From: Saccharopolyspora shandongensis | GTDB taxonomy: Bacteria; Actinomycetota; Actinomycetes; Mycobacteriales; Pseudonocardiaceae | Direction of reading: 5' to 3' | DNA: 64,000 nt | NCBI RefSeq assembly: GCF_900106995.1 | Contig: NZ_FNOK01000013.1 | Span: forward strand, 62,001-126,000 | Shown here: positions 19,828 to 31,113 of the stretch, piece by piece | How positions within the stretch are numbered: the first letter of the stretch is position 1 | How the letters are laid out: every line of letters starts with the position of its first letter | Notes under the pieces: generated by a model | Told to the model about the DNA's origin: nothing | Databases searched by the model: none | What the model saw: only the letters and a program-made list of their open reading frames with translations | Made by a program: the position numbers and the translations under genes

Positions 19828-19958
19828 AGCCTGTTTCCAGACTCGGTCTGCGTGGCGGTGCGGGTGGCGGCCCCCTGCCGGAGTTGCTGTCGCCTTCTCG
19901 CTGTGGGATCCCCGACTCATGAATGCCACCTCACACCAGGACATTCAAAACAGTCTCC
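19827..19958. mobile_element. MITE copy B, inserted at a CTAG stop codon
   Basis: A 132-bp element starting GAGCCTGTTTCC and ending TTCAAAACAGTCTCC, so its terminal inverted repeats are GAGCCTGTTT / GAGACTGTTT. It is flanked by CTA at 19824-19826 and 19959-19961. It shares CGCCTTCTCGCTGTGGGATC and the tail CATTCAAAA with copy A at 887-1122. No coding capacity. It sits between the convergent DUF6924-like gene and the MHS transporter gene. Confidence 0.65.
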
Positions 19959-19993
19959 CTAGCAGCGCGGTCAGCATCCGCCCGCGAGCGGGC

Positions 19994-21304
19994 TCATGCG
20001 GCGCTCACGTCGTCCTCGATCCGCAGCCGCTCGCCGATCGCTCCGCCCAAGGCCGTCAGCACGGACAGTCCCACGAGCAGCAGCGCCACCGACCACGACT
20101 GCTTCCCGCTCGCCGCCAGCACCGCCGTCGCCGCGAACGGCACGAACCCGCTGACCACGCCGCCCAGGTTGAACGCGATCGACACGCCGCTGTAGCGGAG
20201 CTGCGGCGGGAACAGTTCGGTGAGCAGCGATCCCGCGACCGCGTACGGCACCGACAGGCATGCCACGCCCGCGGTGATCGCCAGCACGACCAGGGCCGGG
20301 TTCTTCGTGTCGATCAGCCAGAACACCGGGAACGCGACCAGCGCGGAGGCGACGCCGCCCACCACGCACACGTTGCCCGGTCCCCACCGCTCGGCGAGCC
20401 GCCCGAAGGCGAGCAGGATCGCGATCTCCACCACCGCCGCCACGAGCGTCGCCCCGAGCATCAACGAGCGGGGCAGGTGCAGCGTTTCCGTGCCGTAGCT
20501 GATCGCGAACGTCGTCAGGAGGTAGAACCCGCCGACCCCGAGCAGCGACGCGGACAGGCCCACCAGCACCCGGCCGAAGGACCTGCGCAGCACCTCGACG
20601 ACCGGCGAGGACGAGCGCTCCTGCTGCTGGAGCAACTCGGTGAACAGCGGCGACTCCTCGATCCTCCGCCGCAGGTACAGGGCGACGAACAGCAGCGGGA
20701 TGGCCGCCAGGAAGGGCAGTCGCCACCCCCAGGAGTCGAAGGCGTCGGCGGGCAGCAGCGACACCAGCGCGAACGCTCCCGACGAGAGGAGCGTGCCGAT
20801 CGGCGAGCCGACCTGGGGCAGCGCCGCGTACCGACCGCGGCGCTCCGGCGGGGCGTGCTCGACGGCCAGCGTGACCGCACCGCCCCATTCGCCGCCGACC
20901 GCGATGCCCTGGAACACGCGGAGCAGCGTCAGCAGGATCGGGGCGGCCACCCCGATGGCGGCGAAGTCCGGCAGGAGCCCGATCAGCGCGGTCACCACCC
21001 CGATCATCGTCACCGTGATGATCAGCGACGCCCGTCGCCCGCGGCGGTCGCCGACGTGCCCGAAGATCACCGCGCCGATCGGGCGAGCGACGAACCCGAC
21101 CGCGAACGACGCGAACGCGGCCAGCGTGGCCACCACCGGATCGCCGCTCACGAAGTACAAGCGGTTGAACACGATCGAGGCGGCGGTGCCGTAGAGGAAG
21201 TAGTCGTACCACTCGAGCGCGGTCCCGACGAAAGCGGCGAAGGCGATCCGCCGCGCTTCCGCATCGGTGACGCGCGGTTCGTCGCGCATTGCAGCACTTC
21301 TCAT
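19994..21304 (-). CDS. MHS-family (metabolite:H+ symporter) MFS transporter
   Basis: A 436-residue, 12-TM permease of the ShiA/ProP/KgtP group. FVGTALEWYDYFLYGTAA in TM1, FGHVGDRRGRRASL (motif A) and RVFQGIAVGGEWGGAVTL in TM4 are diagnostic. ATG 21304 is preceded by CGGAG; a frame extending to 21622 would run into the promoter region shared with the divergent PucR gene. The family imports organic acids or amino acid-like compounds. Divergent placement from a PucR regulator and near a carbamoyl-amidohydrolase suggests uptake of a nitrogen compound; the substrate is unproven. Confidence 0.9.
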   Translation of the reverse strand: MRSAAMRDEPRVTDAEARRIAFAAFVGTALEWYDYFLYGTAASIVFNRLYFVSGDPVVATLAAFASFAVGFVARPIGAVIFGHVGDRRGRRASLIITVTMIGVVTALIGLLPDFAAIGVAAPILLTLLRVFQGIAVGGEWGGAVTLAVEHAPPERRGRYAALPQVGSPIGTLLSSGAFALVSLLPADAFDSWGWRLPFLAAIPLLFVALYLRRRIEESPLFTELLQQQERSSSPVVEVLRRSFGRVLVGLSASLLGVGGFYLLTTFAISYGTETLHLPRSLMLGATLVAAVVEIAILLAFGRLAERWGPGNVCVVGGVASALVAFPVFWLIDTKNPALVVLAITAGVACLSVPYAVAGSLLTELFPPQLRYSGVSIAFNLGGVVSGFVPFAATAVLAASGKQSWSVALLLVGLSVLTALGGAIGERLRIEDDVSAA

Positions 21305-21530
21305 CGGAACTCCGTTGCACAGTGGGAACCCGGTGATCCTGTGCGGACAGCGTGCTCGCACCGACACCCCGGCACAATGACGAAATGCCGCTACTTCCCG
21401 GGAGCGGCTTGGGCAAATGCACACGAGCCGCGGCCCGTGATCGCCCGCAGCGCACTCCCCCCAGGTCGACCGCTCACCCGCACAATGAAGCGGACGACCT
21501 GGAAGATCGCGACGGAATGGGCGCATACAC

Positions 21531-22712
21531 ATGTCGGACGTCGATATCGCGCCGGGCGGCCCGCTGCGCGGCCTGGTGCACGCGTGCTTGGACGACCTGG
21601 ACGAGCTGGTCGACGACTTCATCGCGGAGCTGAGCGCGATCGAGCCCTACGCCAGCGGCGCGGTGCCGAACGAGGAGCTGCGCGAGGACGCCGAAGCCAG
21701 CATCGAAATGCTCCTGCGCACCGTCGCGGGACTACCCGTGCCGCAGCGGATCGGCGACACCGGCGAGCGGATCGGGCGCAGGCGCGCGCACCTCGGCGTC
21801 CCCCTGGAAGTCCTGCTTCGCGCGGTGCGACTGGACTTCCGGGTGATGTGGTCGGCGTTCCTGCGCCGGGTGGACCGGTCCGAGCTCCCGCTCCTGGTGC
21901 ACAACACCGTTCGCGTCTGGGACGTGGTCGAGGAGTACAGCGCCCGGGTGCACCTGGCCTACGAGGACGAAGCCGCCGTGCTGGCCAGGGAACGGGAGGA
22001 CGAACGCAACCGCCTGGTGGATTCGCTGCTGGCCGGCGGGGGACGTGATCCGCAGTTCGTCGAGCAGGTCGCGCGGGCGCTCGGCATGAACGCGAACGGC
22101 GACTTCCTGGTCGCGGCAGCCCCCGTCGACGCGCCGCGCCCGCTGCGCCAGGCGGCCGACCGGCTGCGGGCCGCGTCCGTTCCGGCCCACCTGCAGGACG
22201 TCGACCGGCGTCAGGTGCTCATCGCCGAGCTGCCGAACCGGTCGCCGGGGACACCGGCGCGGTGGCTCGACTCCGTGCCGTGCGGCGTCGGGCCGATCGC
22301 GAACGGGCTCGCCGACGTGCGCCGGGCGGTGCGGATCAGCGTGGCGGTGGCCGCGACGATCAGCGGCGAGGACGGCCGGCCGCACAACCTCGTCGAACAG
22401 TGGCCGCATGTCGTCGGCGCTCGCCTGGGCGAGATCGCGGCAGCCCTGCGGGACGAGGTGCTCCCCGCACCGGCCGCCGGCACGCCGCACGAGCGGGCTC
22501 GCATGTTGGAGACCGTGCGGGCATATCTGCGGTCTGGTTCGATCAACGCGGTCGCGAACGAGGTCTTCTGCCACCGCAACACCGTGCTCAACCGGTTGCA
22601 CCGGTTCGCCGAGCTCACCGGGCACGACGTGACCCGGCCGGAGCACGCCGCCGCGGTCCTGGTCGCGCTGGCCTGCCGAGACCGCGCGGACGGCGAGGCC
22701 GACCCTGGTTGA
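21531..22712 (+). CDS. PucR/CdaR-type transcriptional regulator
   Basis: A 393-residue regulator. The C-terminal helix-turn-helix of the PucR family is clear: LETVRAYLRSGSINAVANEV, then CHRNTVLNRLHRFAELTG (residues about 325-380). The N-terminal part is the helical sensor seen in actinobacterial PucR-like proteins (GRRRAHLGVPLEVLLRAVR). PucR-type proteins often control purine, allantoin or amino acid catabolism. ATG 21531. It is divergent from the MHS transporter over 226 bp, in which GCACAG and CTGTGC half-sites (about 21315-21342) could be an operator. The amidohydrolase downstream is its likely second target. Confidence 0.88.
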   Translation: MSDVDIAPGGPLRGLVHACLDDLDELVDDFIAELSAIEPYASGAVPNEELREDAEASIEMLLRTVAGLPVPQRIGDTGERIGRRRAHLGVPLEVLLRAVRLDFRVMWSAFLRRVDRSELPLLVHNTVRVWDVVEEYSARVHLAYEDEAAVLAREREDERNRLVDSLLAGGGRDPQFVEQVARALGMNANGDFLVAAAPVDAPRPLRQAADRLRAASVPAHLQDVDRRQVLIAELPNRSPGTPARWLDSVPCGVGPIANGLADVRRAVRISVAVAATISGEDGRPHNLVEQWPHVVGARLGEIAAALRDEVLPAPAAGTPHERARMLETVRAYLRSGSINAVANEVFCHRNTVLNRLHRFAELTGHDVTRPEHAAAVLVALACRDRADGEADPG

Positions 22713-22904
22713 TCGGCTTGTGCATACGCCCAAGAAAATCGACGATTCCGGAGGCGGGCGGCAGTTCTCCACGAGCCCGGGTTCGGGTCGAATGGACGGC
22801 ACGGCCCGTCAACGAGCCCCGCCGACGATCACGACGGCAGCGACTACAGGGATCCGGCCGACCGGCGGATCCGCGACCGCTACCCCGCCCAGAAGGACTT
22901 GATC

Positions 22905-24179
22905 ATGAGAAGCGACTCCGCCTCGCCGGCCCCGGACGAGCAGAACACCGCACTGCTGAAGGACTTCGCGACGCTCTCGGCATTCGGAGCGACACCCGGC
23001 GGCGGAGTCGATCGCCAGGCCGCCACCGCTGCCGACGGCGAACAGCGCGCCTGGCTGCACGACTGGCTGATCGGCCACGGCTTCGAAGTGCACTACGACG
23101 CCGTGGGCAACCAGTTCGGCCTGTTCACCATCACGCCGGGCGCGCCGTACGTCCTCAGCGGCTCGCACCTGGACAGCCAGCCGCTCGGGGGCCGCTACGA
23201 CGGCGCCTACGGCGTTCTGGCGGCAGCCCACGCCGCGCACCGAGCCGTCGAGCGCTGGAGGAGCTCCGGCGCTTCCCCGCGATACAACGTCGCCGTCGTC
23301 AACTGGTTCAACGAGGAAGGTTCCCGGTTCAAGCCGAGCATGATGGGCAGCGCGGTCTTCACCGGGAAGCTGCCCGCCGAGACCGCGCTCGCCACGACCG
23401 ACCCGGCGGGGACCTCGGTGCGGGCCGCGCTCCGCGAGATCGGGACGATCGGCGACCACGCCGGGCCGGAGCTGGCCGCATACGCCGAGATCCACATCGA
23501 GCAGGGGCGAGAACTCGAGAACGCGGGCACCACGATCGGACTCGTGGGCTCGACCTGGGCGGCGCGCAAGTACCAGGTGATCGTCCGCGGCGAGCAGTCG
23601 CACACCGGGTCGACGATCATGGCGGACCGGCGCGACGCGCTGTTCGGCGCCTCCCTGCTGGTCGTGGCCGTCCGCGAACTGGCGGAGCGGGCCGCGGCCG
23701 TCCCGCTGCACACCTCGGTGAGCGAGATGTACGTCGAACCCAACTCGCCGGTGGTGGTGGCGCGCGAGGTGCGGATGCACGTCGACCTGCGGTCACCCGA
23801 CGAGGCCTTCCTCGACGACGCGGCGCAGGAGCTCGCCGAGTCCGTCTCCGGCATCGAGGAGCGCGCGGCGGTCGACATCGAGGTGGTGCAGACGCACGGA
23901 TGGGGCGTGGCGCCCTTCCCGAAAGCCGGGGTGGACCTCGCCGCCGAGGCGGCCGACGAGCTGGGGCTCCGGCACCGGACCATGATGACCATCGCCGGTC
24001 ATGACTCGGTGAACATGAAGGACGTCACGCCCGCGGTCATGCTCTTCGTCCCCAGCGCCGACGGCATTTCCCACAACGAAGGCGAATTCACCCCCGATCA
24101 CGACATCTGCGCGGGCACCGACCTGCTGACCGAGGTGCTCCACCGCCTCATGTCAGGCGCCCTGGAATCCCGGCCGTAG
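22905..24179 (+). CDS. M20 family Zn-dependent hydantoinase/carbamoylase
   Basis: A 424-residue amidase of the AmaB/allantoate amidohydrolase group, which hydrolyses N-carbamoyl amino acids or ureido compounds. Metal-site motifs: SGSHLDSQPLGGRYDG (His and Asp, around residues 85-100), NEEGSRF (about 138-144), HIEQGRELE (about 197) and the terminal SHNEGEF. The lid-domain signature QSHTGSTIM is present. ATG 22905 follows AGAAGGA at 7 nt. Together with the PucR-type regulator and MHS permease it looks like a small regulated uptake-and-hydrolysis unit for a carbamoylated nitrogen source. Confidence 0.88.
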   Translation: MRSDSASPAPDEQNTALLKDFATLSAFGATPGGGVDRQAATAADGEQRAWLHDWLIGHGFEVHYDAVGNQFGLFTITPGAPYVLSGSHLDSQPLGGRYDGAYGVLAAAHAAHRAVERWRSSGASPRYNVAVVNWFNEEGSRFKPSMMGSAVFTGKLPAETALATTDPAGTSVRAALREIGTIGDHAGPELAAYAEIHIEQGRELENAGTTIGLVGSTWAARKYQVIVRGEQSHTGSTIMADRRDALFGASLLVVAVRELAERAAAVPLHTSVSEMYVEPNSPVVVAREVRMHVDLRSPDEAFLDDAAQELAESVSGIEERAAVDIEVVQTHGWGVAPFPKAGVDLAAEAADELGLRHRTMMTIAGHDSVNMKDVTPAVMLFVPSADGISHNEGEFTPDHDICAGTDLLTEVLHRLMSGALESRP

Positions 24180-24193
24180 CACCGGAAAACGGC

Positions 24194-24221
24194 GAGACCC
24201 CGCCCTGACGGACGGGGTCTC
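24194..24221. terminator. Terminator after the amidohydrolase, homologous to the katG terminator
   Basis: GAGACCCCG (24194-24202) and CGGGGTCTC (24213-24221) form a perfect 9-bp stem with a 10-nt loop. The same stem, plus CTGTCCTCTTNGGACCG downstream, recurs at 26395-26442 behind katG, so this terminator belongs to a duplicated katG tail. Confidence 0.75.
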
Positions 24222-24261
24222 ACTGTCCTCTTCGGACCGTTTCAGTTCACCAGAGGCGTCC

Positions 24262-24462
24262 CGGACTTCGAAGGTCTGGGCATCCTCCGACGCCGGCTTC
24301 CACGTGGTGCCCAGATCACGAAGAAGTCGTTGGTCAGCTCGCCCGGGGCGCTGGTGAGGGCACCGCCGAACCGTCGTAATTCACGCCGGGAATCCGGAGA
24401 CGCCGACGAGCACGGTCATCTCCGTAGCACTCAACGTGAGCCGATTCGCCCTGTTCTCGGGG
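24262..24462 (-). pseudogene. Decayed fragment of a katG 3' region
   Basis: The stretch CTTCGAAGGTCTGGGCATCC, then CCGACGCCGGCTTCCACGTG, CACGAAGAAGTCGTTGGTCA and CGACGAGCACGGTC matches, in order and orientation, katG bases about 26646-26845 in this window. Several small indels destroy the frame. The flanking terminator is duplicated too. It is the remnant of a second katG copy or of a tandem duplication; it cannot encode a functional domain. The remaining ~60 bp to the next gene show nothing recognisable. Confidence 0.8.
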
Positions 24463-24520
24463 GCCCATTGCACACACTTCCCCCACGCTTCACCCCCCAC
24501 ACGACTGGATGCAGCGGGCG

Positions 24521-24886
24521 TTAGTCGCGCTCAGCTCCATCCGGCCAAATGAGGGTGACCGGTAGATCACGCTCGCGAGCGGCATCCACGACATCGGCCG
24601 TTCCGCCGTAGCCCCGAGCGGGCTCGCCGTCCCACACTGCGACGAGGCGGTCTGCCGACTCGATCATTTTGACGCTGGCGGCCATGTGGGACTCGGATGT
24701 GGAGTCTGGGAAGTCGAGCCGGATGATCTCCGAGGCGCGGCCGAACAGTTCGTCGTAGTCGGCGTGGTGCTCTTCAGGAAGCTTCTCGCGATAGTTCGCA
24801 GCCGGAACGATGACGATCAACGCCCCGCCTTGATCGAGGACTGCCCGTGCGAAGAGCGTATCCGCGCCGTCTGCGATGCAGCTCAA
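24521..24886 (-). CDS. N-terminally truncated SLOG/LOG-like nucleotide-binding protein
   Basis: A 121-residue frame from TTG 24886. SCIADGADTLFARAVLDQGG and the C-terminal AVWDGEPARGYGGTADVV resemble actinobacterial SLOG-like proteins, which bind nucleotide-type ligands. In relatives as I recall them, about 35-40 residues (a first beta-strand with GITGH-like Rossmann start) precede the SCIADGAD segment. Here the start lies directly there, 21 nt after the DUF397 gene stop, with GGAGG 12 nt away. The gene is therefore probably a 5'-truncated remnant of a fuller gene joined to the XRE/DUF397 locus. Confidence 0.55.
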   Translation of the reverse strand: MSCIADGADTLFARAVLDQGGALIVIVPAANYREKLPEEHHADYDELFGRASEIIRLDFPDSTSESHMAASVKMIESADRLVAVWDGEPARGYGGTADVVDAARERDLPVTLIWPDGAERD

Positions 24887-24907
24887 CAGCGCAGCTTCCG
24901 CCTCCGA

Positions 24908-25084
24908 TCAGTGCAGATGACGCAAGAACGCCCGCCACGCGGCGTGGCCGACCACGATGCGCCCATCCTCCGGCGCCTTCGAATCCCGCACCGCCACAGC
25001 CTGATCCGTTAATCGGACCTCGACGCAGGCGTCACTGGCTGCGGCGCTTCGGCTGCTTTTGAACCACCCGGTGTCGTAAGCCAT
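24908..25084 (-). CDS. DUF397 protein
   Basis: A 58-residue protein reading MAYDTGWFKSSRSAAASDAC then VEVRL and DSKAPEDGRIVVGHAAWRAF, the complete DUF397 signature (W-x-KSS-S, C-VEV, RDSK, F--F). DUF397 proteins are small actinobacterial partners of XRE/DUF5753 regulators, for example in the WhiJ/BldB type and in antitoxin-like pairs. Its ATG overlaps the stop of the XRE gene by 1 nt (TGATG), so the two are coupled. Confidence 0.93.
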   Translation of the reverse strand: MAYDTGWFKSSRSAAASDACVEVRLTDQAVAVRDSKAPEDGRIVVGHAAWRAFLRHLH

Positions 25085-25950
25085 CACTCAAGCTCCTTCA
25101 GCTTGTCGATCAGCATTGCGCGAGACGCATCTTGGTCCAGCGCGAGTTCCTGCACCCGCCTGTAGGCATGGAACATGGGCACAGTGTCCGCTTCTTGATC
25201 GTGGTATGTCGATGGCCCGTAGGGCGCGGGAACAAACGCGATCCGAGGTGCTGAGCTACCGAAGTCGAGTGTGATGAGCCCACCGCCGAGAAGCGGGTTG
25301 TTCAGCACTGTCCTGGGCAGCACCTGAACCGCGACGTTCGGTCGTTCACCGAGCTGGAGCAAGTGCAGAACTTGCCCGCGCAGCACGGAGAAACTACCGA
25401 TGACCTCGTCAAGCGCTCGTTCGGCCATGACGAAGGAGAGATCCTTCGGTTCGTCAGCGTCCAGGACACGCCGTTGAAGTTCCGATCGGAAGGCAACGCG
25501 ACCCTCCACCTCCTCCTGCGACGACTCCCACCAGACCCCATCACCTGCGTTGATCACAGCTCGCATGTAGTCGGCCGACTGGGCCAAGCCAGGCACGATG
25601 CTGGATTCGTAGAACCCGATCGCCTTCGCATCGGCCTGAAGATCGGCCAGACGCTCGAAAGCGAGCGGCAACTGGTCGGTGTAGCCGCGACCGCGTTGGC
25701 GCTTGCGAGCTTGTGCGCCGAGTTCGAGGACCGTCTGACGTTCAGCCTCATCTACGCAATAGAAGTCCAGCAGGGCATCCAGTTCTTCGAGGCTGAAGGA
25801 ACCCTTGGCCGTTTCAACCTGGCTGATGCGGGCCGTGTCTCGGCCGATCGCGCGGGCGGCCTGCTGTTGCGTCTTGCCCGCTCGGTCGCGAAAACGGCGC
25901 AGCATCAGACCGAGTTGACGGCGTTCCACCGTTTGACGTCCGGCCGGCAC
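25084..25950 (-). CDS. XRE-family regulator with DUF5753 domain
   Basis: A 288-residue protein. The helix-turn-helix is at residues about 12-65 (LRRFRDRAGKTQQQAARAIG, RISQVETAKGSFS). Residues about 95-270 form the DUF5753 ligand-like domain (IGFYESSIVPGLAQSADYMR ... RVAFRSELQRRVL). GTG 25950 follows a near-perfect AAGGAGGT. It forms an operon with DUF397 and is divergent from a small gene at 26104, across a perfect palindrome at 26020-26047 that is the likely autoregulatory site. Confidence 0.92.
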   Translation of the reverse strand: MPAGRQTVERRQLGLMLRRFRDRAGKTQQQAARAIGRDTARISQVETAKGSFSLEELDALLDFYCVDEAERQTVLELGAQARKRQRGRGYTDQLPLAFERLADLQADAKAIGFYESSIVPGLAQSADYMRAVINAGDGVWWESSQEEVEGRVAFRSELQRRVLDADEPKDLSFVMAERALDEVIGSFSVLRGQVLHLLQLGERPNVAVQVLPRTVLNNPLLGGGLITLDFGSSAPRIAFVPAPYGPSTYHDQEADTVPMFHAYRRVQELALDQDASRAMLIDKLKELE

Positions 25951-26019
25951 ACGACCTCCTTCGTCCGACGATCACCCAACTCGGGCAATGCCAAAGCTCT
26001 CCAACAATCCCTATCCTCA

Positions 26020-26047
26020 CCGTAAGGCTCTAACAAGAGCCTTACGG
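26020..26047. promoter_or_regulatory. Perfect palindrome in the XRE divergent promoter
   Basis: CCGTAAGGCTC (26020-26030), TAACAA, GAGCCTTACGG (26037-26047): an 11-bp perfect inverted repeat midway between the XRE gene (start 25950) and the small gene at 26104. Its place suggests the operator bound by the XRE/DUF397 pair. Confidence 0.6.
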
Positions 26048-26103
26048 ATTTCGTCAGATGAACTGTATCGAGTTCGGGCGGTGTGCCCGGAGGGGAGTCA
26101 GCC

Positions 26104-26316
26104 GTGTACCGAGGGCGAGGGGTTGAGACGGCCACGCTGGTCGGGATCTCGGAGATGGTCGACGTGAGCCATGAGTACGACGAGTGCTCCGACGAAGTGA
26201 CCCTGATCTTCCGCGGCAACGACGAGCTGGTGCTCAGTTGCACCCGGCGCGGCTTCGCCGTGCTCCGCGATGCGGTCGCCGACGCCAACCGGGACCTGAT
26301 CACCCGAGCGGTTTGA
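26104..26316 (+). CDS. Small hypothetical protein divergent from the XRE/DUF397 pair
   Basis: A 70-residue acidic protein from GTG 26104, chosen because GGAGGGG lies 8 nt upstream; GTG 26083 in the same frame has no such site. It reads as a compact alpha/beta domain (SDEVTLIFRGNDELVLSCTR, GFAVLRDAVADANRDLI) with no family I recognise. Position across a shared palindrome suggests it is part of the XRE/DUF397 locus, perhaps as a target gene. Confidence 0.55.
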   Translation: MYRGRGVETATLVGISEMVDVSHEYDECSDEVTLIFRGNDELVLSCTRRGFAVLRDAVADANRDLITRAV

Positions 26317-26390
26317 GGCGAGCGGCTTGGTCGACTAGGAGCCCGCGCAGATTGAACTGGTGGGTTTCGGACGCATGGACGGCGCCGGAA

Positions 26391-26428
26391 ACAGCGAGAC
26401 CCCGCTCTGGTGAACGGGGTCTCGCTGT
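26391..26428. terminator. katG terminator
   Basis: ACAGCGAGACCCCG (26391-26404) and CGGGGTCTCGCTGT (26415-26428) form a perfect 14-bp stem with a 10-nt loop, 35 bp past the katG stop on the minus strand. A shorter, slightly diverged copy lies at 24194. Confidence 0.8.
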
Positions 26429-26463
26429 CCTCTTAGGACCGACGTCCGGCGCGGACGTCGGGA

Positions 26464-29156
<2,693 letters not shown>

Positions 29157-29168
29157 GAGCAGAGCCTG

Positions 29169-29182
29169 CCAGAACTTTCTGG
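29169..29182. promoter_or_regulatory. Candidate FurA operator
   Basis: CCAGAA-CT-TTCTGG is a perfect short palindrome 12 bp before the furA start, next to the AT-rich GGAACTAATCAAGAG. Fur-family autorepressors bind such sites at their own promoters. The exact box is inferred from position only. Confidence 0.45.
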
Positions 29183-30710
29183 AACTAATCAAGAGTGAAC
29201 CTCGCCTCACGCGGATCCGCTCCCACGTGCACGTGGCCTCCCCCGCGCTCGCCTCGACGGCGAACACGACCGGTAAGCATCTCGCGAGCCCGGCCGCGCT
29301 CCCCCGCGCGTCCGAAGGTGGCCCGGCCCAGATTGTCACTCGTGCACAAATGGACCGCCGATCTTGTGCTCGCGCGCCGTGGAACGGCACACGGCCGAGC
29401 CATGGGCTTGTGCCCAGTTCACAGGGCCTGCCCGGAGGTGACAGCGGTGTCCCCAGCTGCGTCGAGGGCGTTGTCCGCGATGACGGGCGACGCCGACCCG
29501 GAGGTCAGGTCTCTGGTTTCCGAGACCGCGCGGCGGCTCAACGACCAGCTGCCCGGTCTCGCGCGGGACATGAGCGACCTGCTCGCGCACCGCATCGACA
29601 AGCTGGATTCCGACGGCTACCTCGTGCAGCTGCTGCTGGCCAGCGTCGATGCCAACATCAAGACGATCGTGCACGTGCTCACCAACCACATCCCGATCGA
29701 GCACCTGCAGCCGACCACGGCGGCGGTGGAGTACGCGCCTCGCCTGGCGCAGCGCGACATCCCCGGCAACTCGCTGGTGCGCGCCTACCACATGGGACAG
29801 GACTACCTGATCCAGCACGTCTACGACGAGGTGCGACGGCTCGACTGCTCCGCCCACACCCGGCTGCTGGTGCTGCACCACATCTCGCGCGTGGTCTACC
29901 AGTACATCGACTGGATCTCGCTGTACGTCATCGACGCCTACGAGGAGGAGCGCAAGCGCTGGAACAACACGCGCGGCAGCGTGGTGCACAAGATCCTCAG
30001 CGACGATCCCCTGCCCGCGGCGGCCTTCGAAGCCGAAACGGCCTACCGGCTGGGCAGTTCCACATCGCCGCGATCATCTGGAGCCCCGACTCGTCCACCG
30101 ATCAGCTGCGCACCCTCGAAGGACGCGCGCGAAGCCTCGCGGTCCGCTGGAACTCGTGCGGTCCGCCGATCGTCACCGCCATCAATCGCGCCACGCTGTG
30201 GGCGTGGATCCCGCGCGGGAGGAACACGGAGGCGATCGGCATGGCCGATGTCCGCCGTTTCGCCGAGGAGGCGGGTGATTGCCGCATCGCGCTCGGCCTG
30301 CCCGGCCGCGGAACCGCCGGATTCCGGCGCTCGCACGCGCAGGCCCAGGCCGCCCGGTCGGTGGCGTTGGCGTCGCCGGACGACCAGACGCCGCCGGCGG
30401 TCGGCTTCGGCGACCAGGGCGTCGCGATCGTGTCCATGCTCGCCAAGGACGTCGACGAGACCCGGCAGTGGGTGCGCGACGTCCTCGGCCAGCTCGCCGT
30501 CGCCAACGAGCACGCCGCCACGCTGCGGGAGACGATGCGCTTCTTCTTCCGCACCGGCGAGAACTACGCCCGGACCGCGGAACTGATCGAAAGATCGTAG
30601 CGCGCAGACTCCCGGATTTATCCGTGGGGTAAGCGCATCAAATCCCAGCTCGACGCGTCCAGTGGTAACTCAGCCAACGTTAGATAGCTTCATGTTGTAT
30701 ATTGTTAGGT

Positions 30711-31109
30711 ATGGCCGTCACGCTGCGATCGAACGCGAACATCACCTTCCAGTGCGCGTTCCACGTTGTGTGGTGCCCGAAGTACCGGCGCCGGGTCATC
30801 GGTGGCCAGATGGAAGAACGACTGAAACAGGTCATCCGCGAAGTTGTTGACGAGAAAGGGGCGTGGCTGGTGGAGCTAGAAACCATGCCCGACCACGTGC
30901 ACATTCTCGTTGAAGTTGACCCGCAGTACGGGGTTCACCGCCTGGTCAAGGCCATCAAGGGTCGTTCGTCGCGCGTGTTGCGGGATGAGTTTCCGTGGCT
31001 GCGGTCGAAACTGCCGACACTGTGGACTAACAGCTACTTCGTCGCGACCGTGGGCCTTGCTCCGCTGTCGGCGATCAAGCGGTATGTCGAGCAGCAGAAA
31101 ACCCGGTGA
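30711..31109 (+). CDS. tnpA: IS200/IS605 Y1 HUH transposase TnpA
   Basis: A 132-residue single-strand DNA transposase. WCPKYRRRV near the N-terminus, the HUH motif PDHVHILVEV (His62, His64) and the catalytic Tyr125 in SAIKRYVEQQ are all present. It nicks and joins single-stranded element ends at subterminal hairpins during replication. ATG 30711 follows an AT-rich TATATT promoter-like stretch. tnpB starts 4 nt after its stop. Confidence 0.95.
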   Translation: MAVTLRSNANITFQCAFHVVWCPKYRRRVIGGQMEERLKQVIREVVDEKGAWLVELETMPDHVHILVEVDPQYGVHRLVKAIKGRSSRVLRDEFPWLRSKLPTLWTNSYFVATVGLAPLSAIKRYVEQQKTR

Positions 31110-31113
31110 CACG

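Noticed and set aside
24330..24524. A 64-residue + strand open frame in the katG remnant
   Set aside because: It runs antisense through the decayed katG copy and has no start signal.
24970..24995. CTTCGAATCCC, which resembles a tRNA T-loop
   Set aside because: It lies inside the DUF397 coding sequence and no acceptor or anticodon stem can be formed around it.
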